NCBI GenBank assembly: GCA_964608185.1
Contig: CAZSMR010000048.1
Location: 1 to 6,613 of the forward strand
Direction: 5' to 3'
Origin: Porticoccus sp964608185
GTDB taxonomy: Bacteria; Pseudomonadota; Gammaproteobacteria; Pseudomonadales; Porticoccaceae
DNA length: 6,613 nucleotides
Shown here: piece by piece, positions 6,033-6,613 of the stretch
Layout of the letters: the number at the start of each line of letters is the position of its first letter
Numbering within the stretch: the first letter of the stretch is position 1
Position numbers and translations under genes: made by a program
Notes under the pieces: model-generated
What the model was told of the DNA's origin: nothing
Database searches by the model: none
The model's input: the letters and a program-made list of their open reading frames with translations, nothing else

Positions 6033-6569
6033 ATGGCAGAACTGAGCACTTTAGCTCGACCTTACGCAAAAGCAGCCTTTGAATATGCTGTTGACGCCAA
6101 GGATCTACAGGGTTGGTCAGATAGCCTAAAAACTGTAGCTGCTGTTTGTCAGAATGATAAAGTAGTAAGCATGCTTAACTCACCAAGCATTACATTGGTG
6201 CAGCAGGCAAAGCGTACTATAGAAATATGTGGTAACGAAGTAAATTTAAAGACGCAGGGATTTATATCAGTTTTGGCTGAGAACAAGCGCCTAAAATTAC
6301 TACCACAAATTTCTAAACAGTTTGAAACGTTAAAGGCTAACAGGGAGAAGACCATAGAAGTCAGTGTGGTTTCTGCTGTTGAACTCAACGATATACAAAA
6401 AAACACGCTGGCAAGTGCACTCAGCGCAAAGCTCGAAAGAGAAGTCAATATGCAAGTGTCGGTTGACACAGCGCTTATTGGTGGAGCAATTATTCGAGCA
6501 GGAGATACCGTCATTGACGGCTCCATTTGCGGTAGATTGACCACACTCGCTCAAGCACTACATTCCTAG
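6033..6569 (+). CDS. atpH: AtpH, ATP synthase F1 subunit delta
   Basis: Joins the top of the F1 alpha/beta hexamer to the b dimer of the peripheral stalk. It has 178 residues (E. coli 177). The N-terminal six-helix domain begins with LARPYAKAAFEYAVD (7-21), whose ARPYAKA motif binds the alpha N-terminus. The region ending at about residue 105 contains the conserved FISVLAENKRL. The C-terminal domain holds VVSAVELN and the signature IGGAIIRAGDTVIDGSICGRL near the end; E. coli has R in the place of C within that signature. GAGGGG at 6021-6026 gives a good ribosome binding site for ATG 6033. atpA starts 18 bases after the TAG stop. Confidence 0.97.
   Translation: MAELSTLARPYAKAAFEYAVDAKDLQGWSDSLKTVAAVCQNDKVVSMLNSPSITLVQQAKRTIEICGNEVNLKTQGFISVLAENKRLKLLPQISKQFETLKANREKTIEVSVVSAVELNDIQKNTLASALSAKLEREVNMQVSVDTALIGGAIIRAGDTVIDGSICGRLTTLAQALHS
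6508..6520. repeat. Short perfect hyphenated palindrome inside atpH
   Basis: CCGTCA-T-TGACGG is symmetric about 6514, and GGAG (6501-6504) and CTCC (6521-6524) add an outer arm with a three-base bulge. It falls in codons for the conserved delta motif GDTVIDGS, so coding constraint is a sufficient explanation. It lies about 50 bases before the atpA ribosome binding site. I assign no function. Confidence 0.35.
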
Positions 6570-6587
6570 GATCGAGGAACTGAAAAA

Positions 6588-6613
6588 ATGCAGCAACTGA
6601 ATCCATCTGAAAT
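6588..6613 (+). CDS. atpA: AtpA, ATP synthase F1 subunit alpha, first codons only
   Basis: ATG 6588 begins M-Q-Q-L-N-P-S-E and the gene runs off the window end. E. coli AtpA begins MQLNSTEI, a close match allowing for one extra Gln. GAGGAA at 6574-6579 is a well-spaced ribosome binding site (eight bases before the ATG). Position directly after atpH is the standard atpBEFHAGDC order. Only about eight codons are visible, so the call rests mainly on gene order plus the N-terminal match. Confidence 0.9.

Overview
This window looks like an ordinary, well-conserved core segment of a gammaproteobacterial chromosome, close to the replication origin. Gene order is mnmG (gidA) - rsmG (gidB) - parA (soj) - parB - atpI - atpB - atpE - atpF - atpH - atpA, all on the + strand. 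The proteins align by recall with E. coli MnmG, RsmG and F1Fo subunits, and with Bacillus subtilis Soj for ParA. The parA-parB pair between rsmG and the atp operon is seen in many gammaproteobacteria (Pseudomonas and many marine genera) but not in E. coli. Base composition leans AT (about 40% GC, judged by eye on a few lines). A free-living, perhaps marine, gammaproteobacterium is plausible, but I cannot name a genus.

Layout: positions 1-1470 hold mnmG without its first ~137 codons, followed three bases later by rsmG (1474-2106). These encode a tRNA wobble-uridine modifier and a 16S rRNA methyltransferase. After 19 bases comes parA (2126-2920, GTG start), and three bases later parB (2924-3793), the chromosome segregation pair. 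The four genes are so tightly packed that they are probably co-transcribed. A GC-rich hairpin in the 3' end of rsmG is the only notable RNA structure in this half.

The largest non-coding gap (3794-3953, 160 bp) follows parB. It holds a very good sigma70-type promoter (TTGAAT, 17-bp spacer, TATAAT) whose -35 element is overlapped by an imperfect 20-bp palindrome. It very likely drives the ATP synthase operon: atpI (Fo assembly factor), atpB (a), atpE (c), atpF (b), atpH (delta) and the first codons of atpA (alpha), which continues past the window end. The key catalytic or transport residues I looked for are present: the MnmG cysteine, the ParA deviant Walker A, subunit a Arg220 and subunit c Asp56. 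The c subunit looks like a proton-type ring protein.

I found no tRNA, rRNA, CRISPR, insertion sequence, phage gene, broken gene or convincing intrinsic terminator, and no sign of a new system. The findings are modest regulatory observations.
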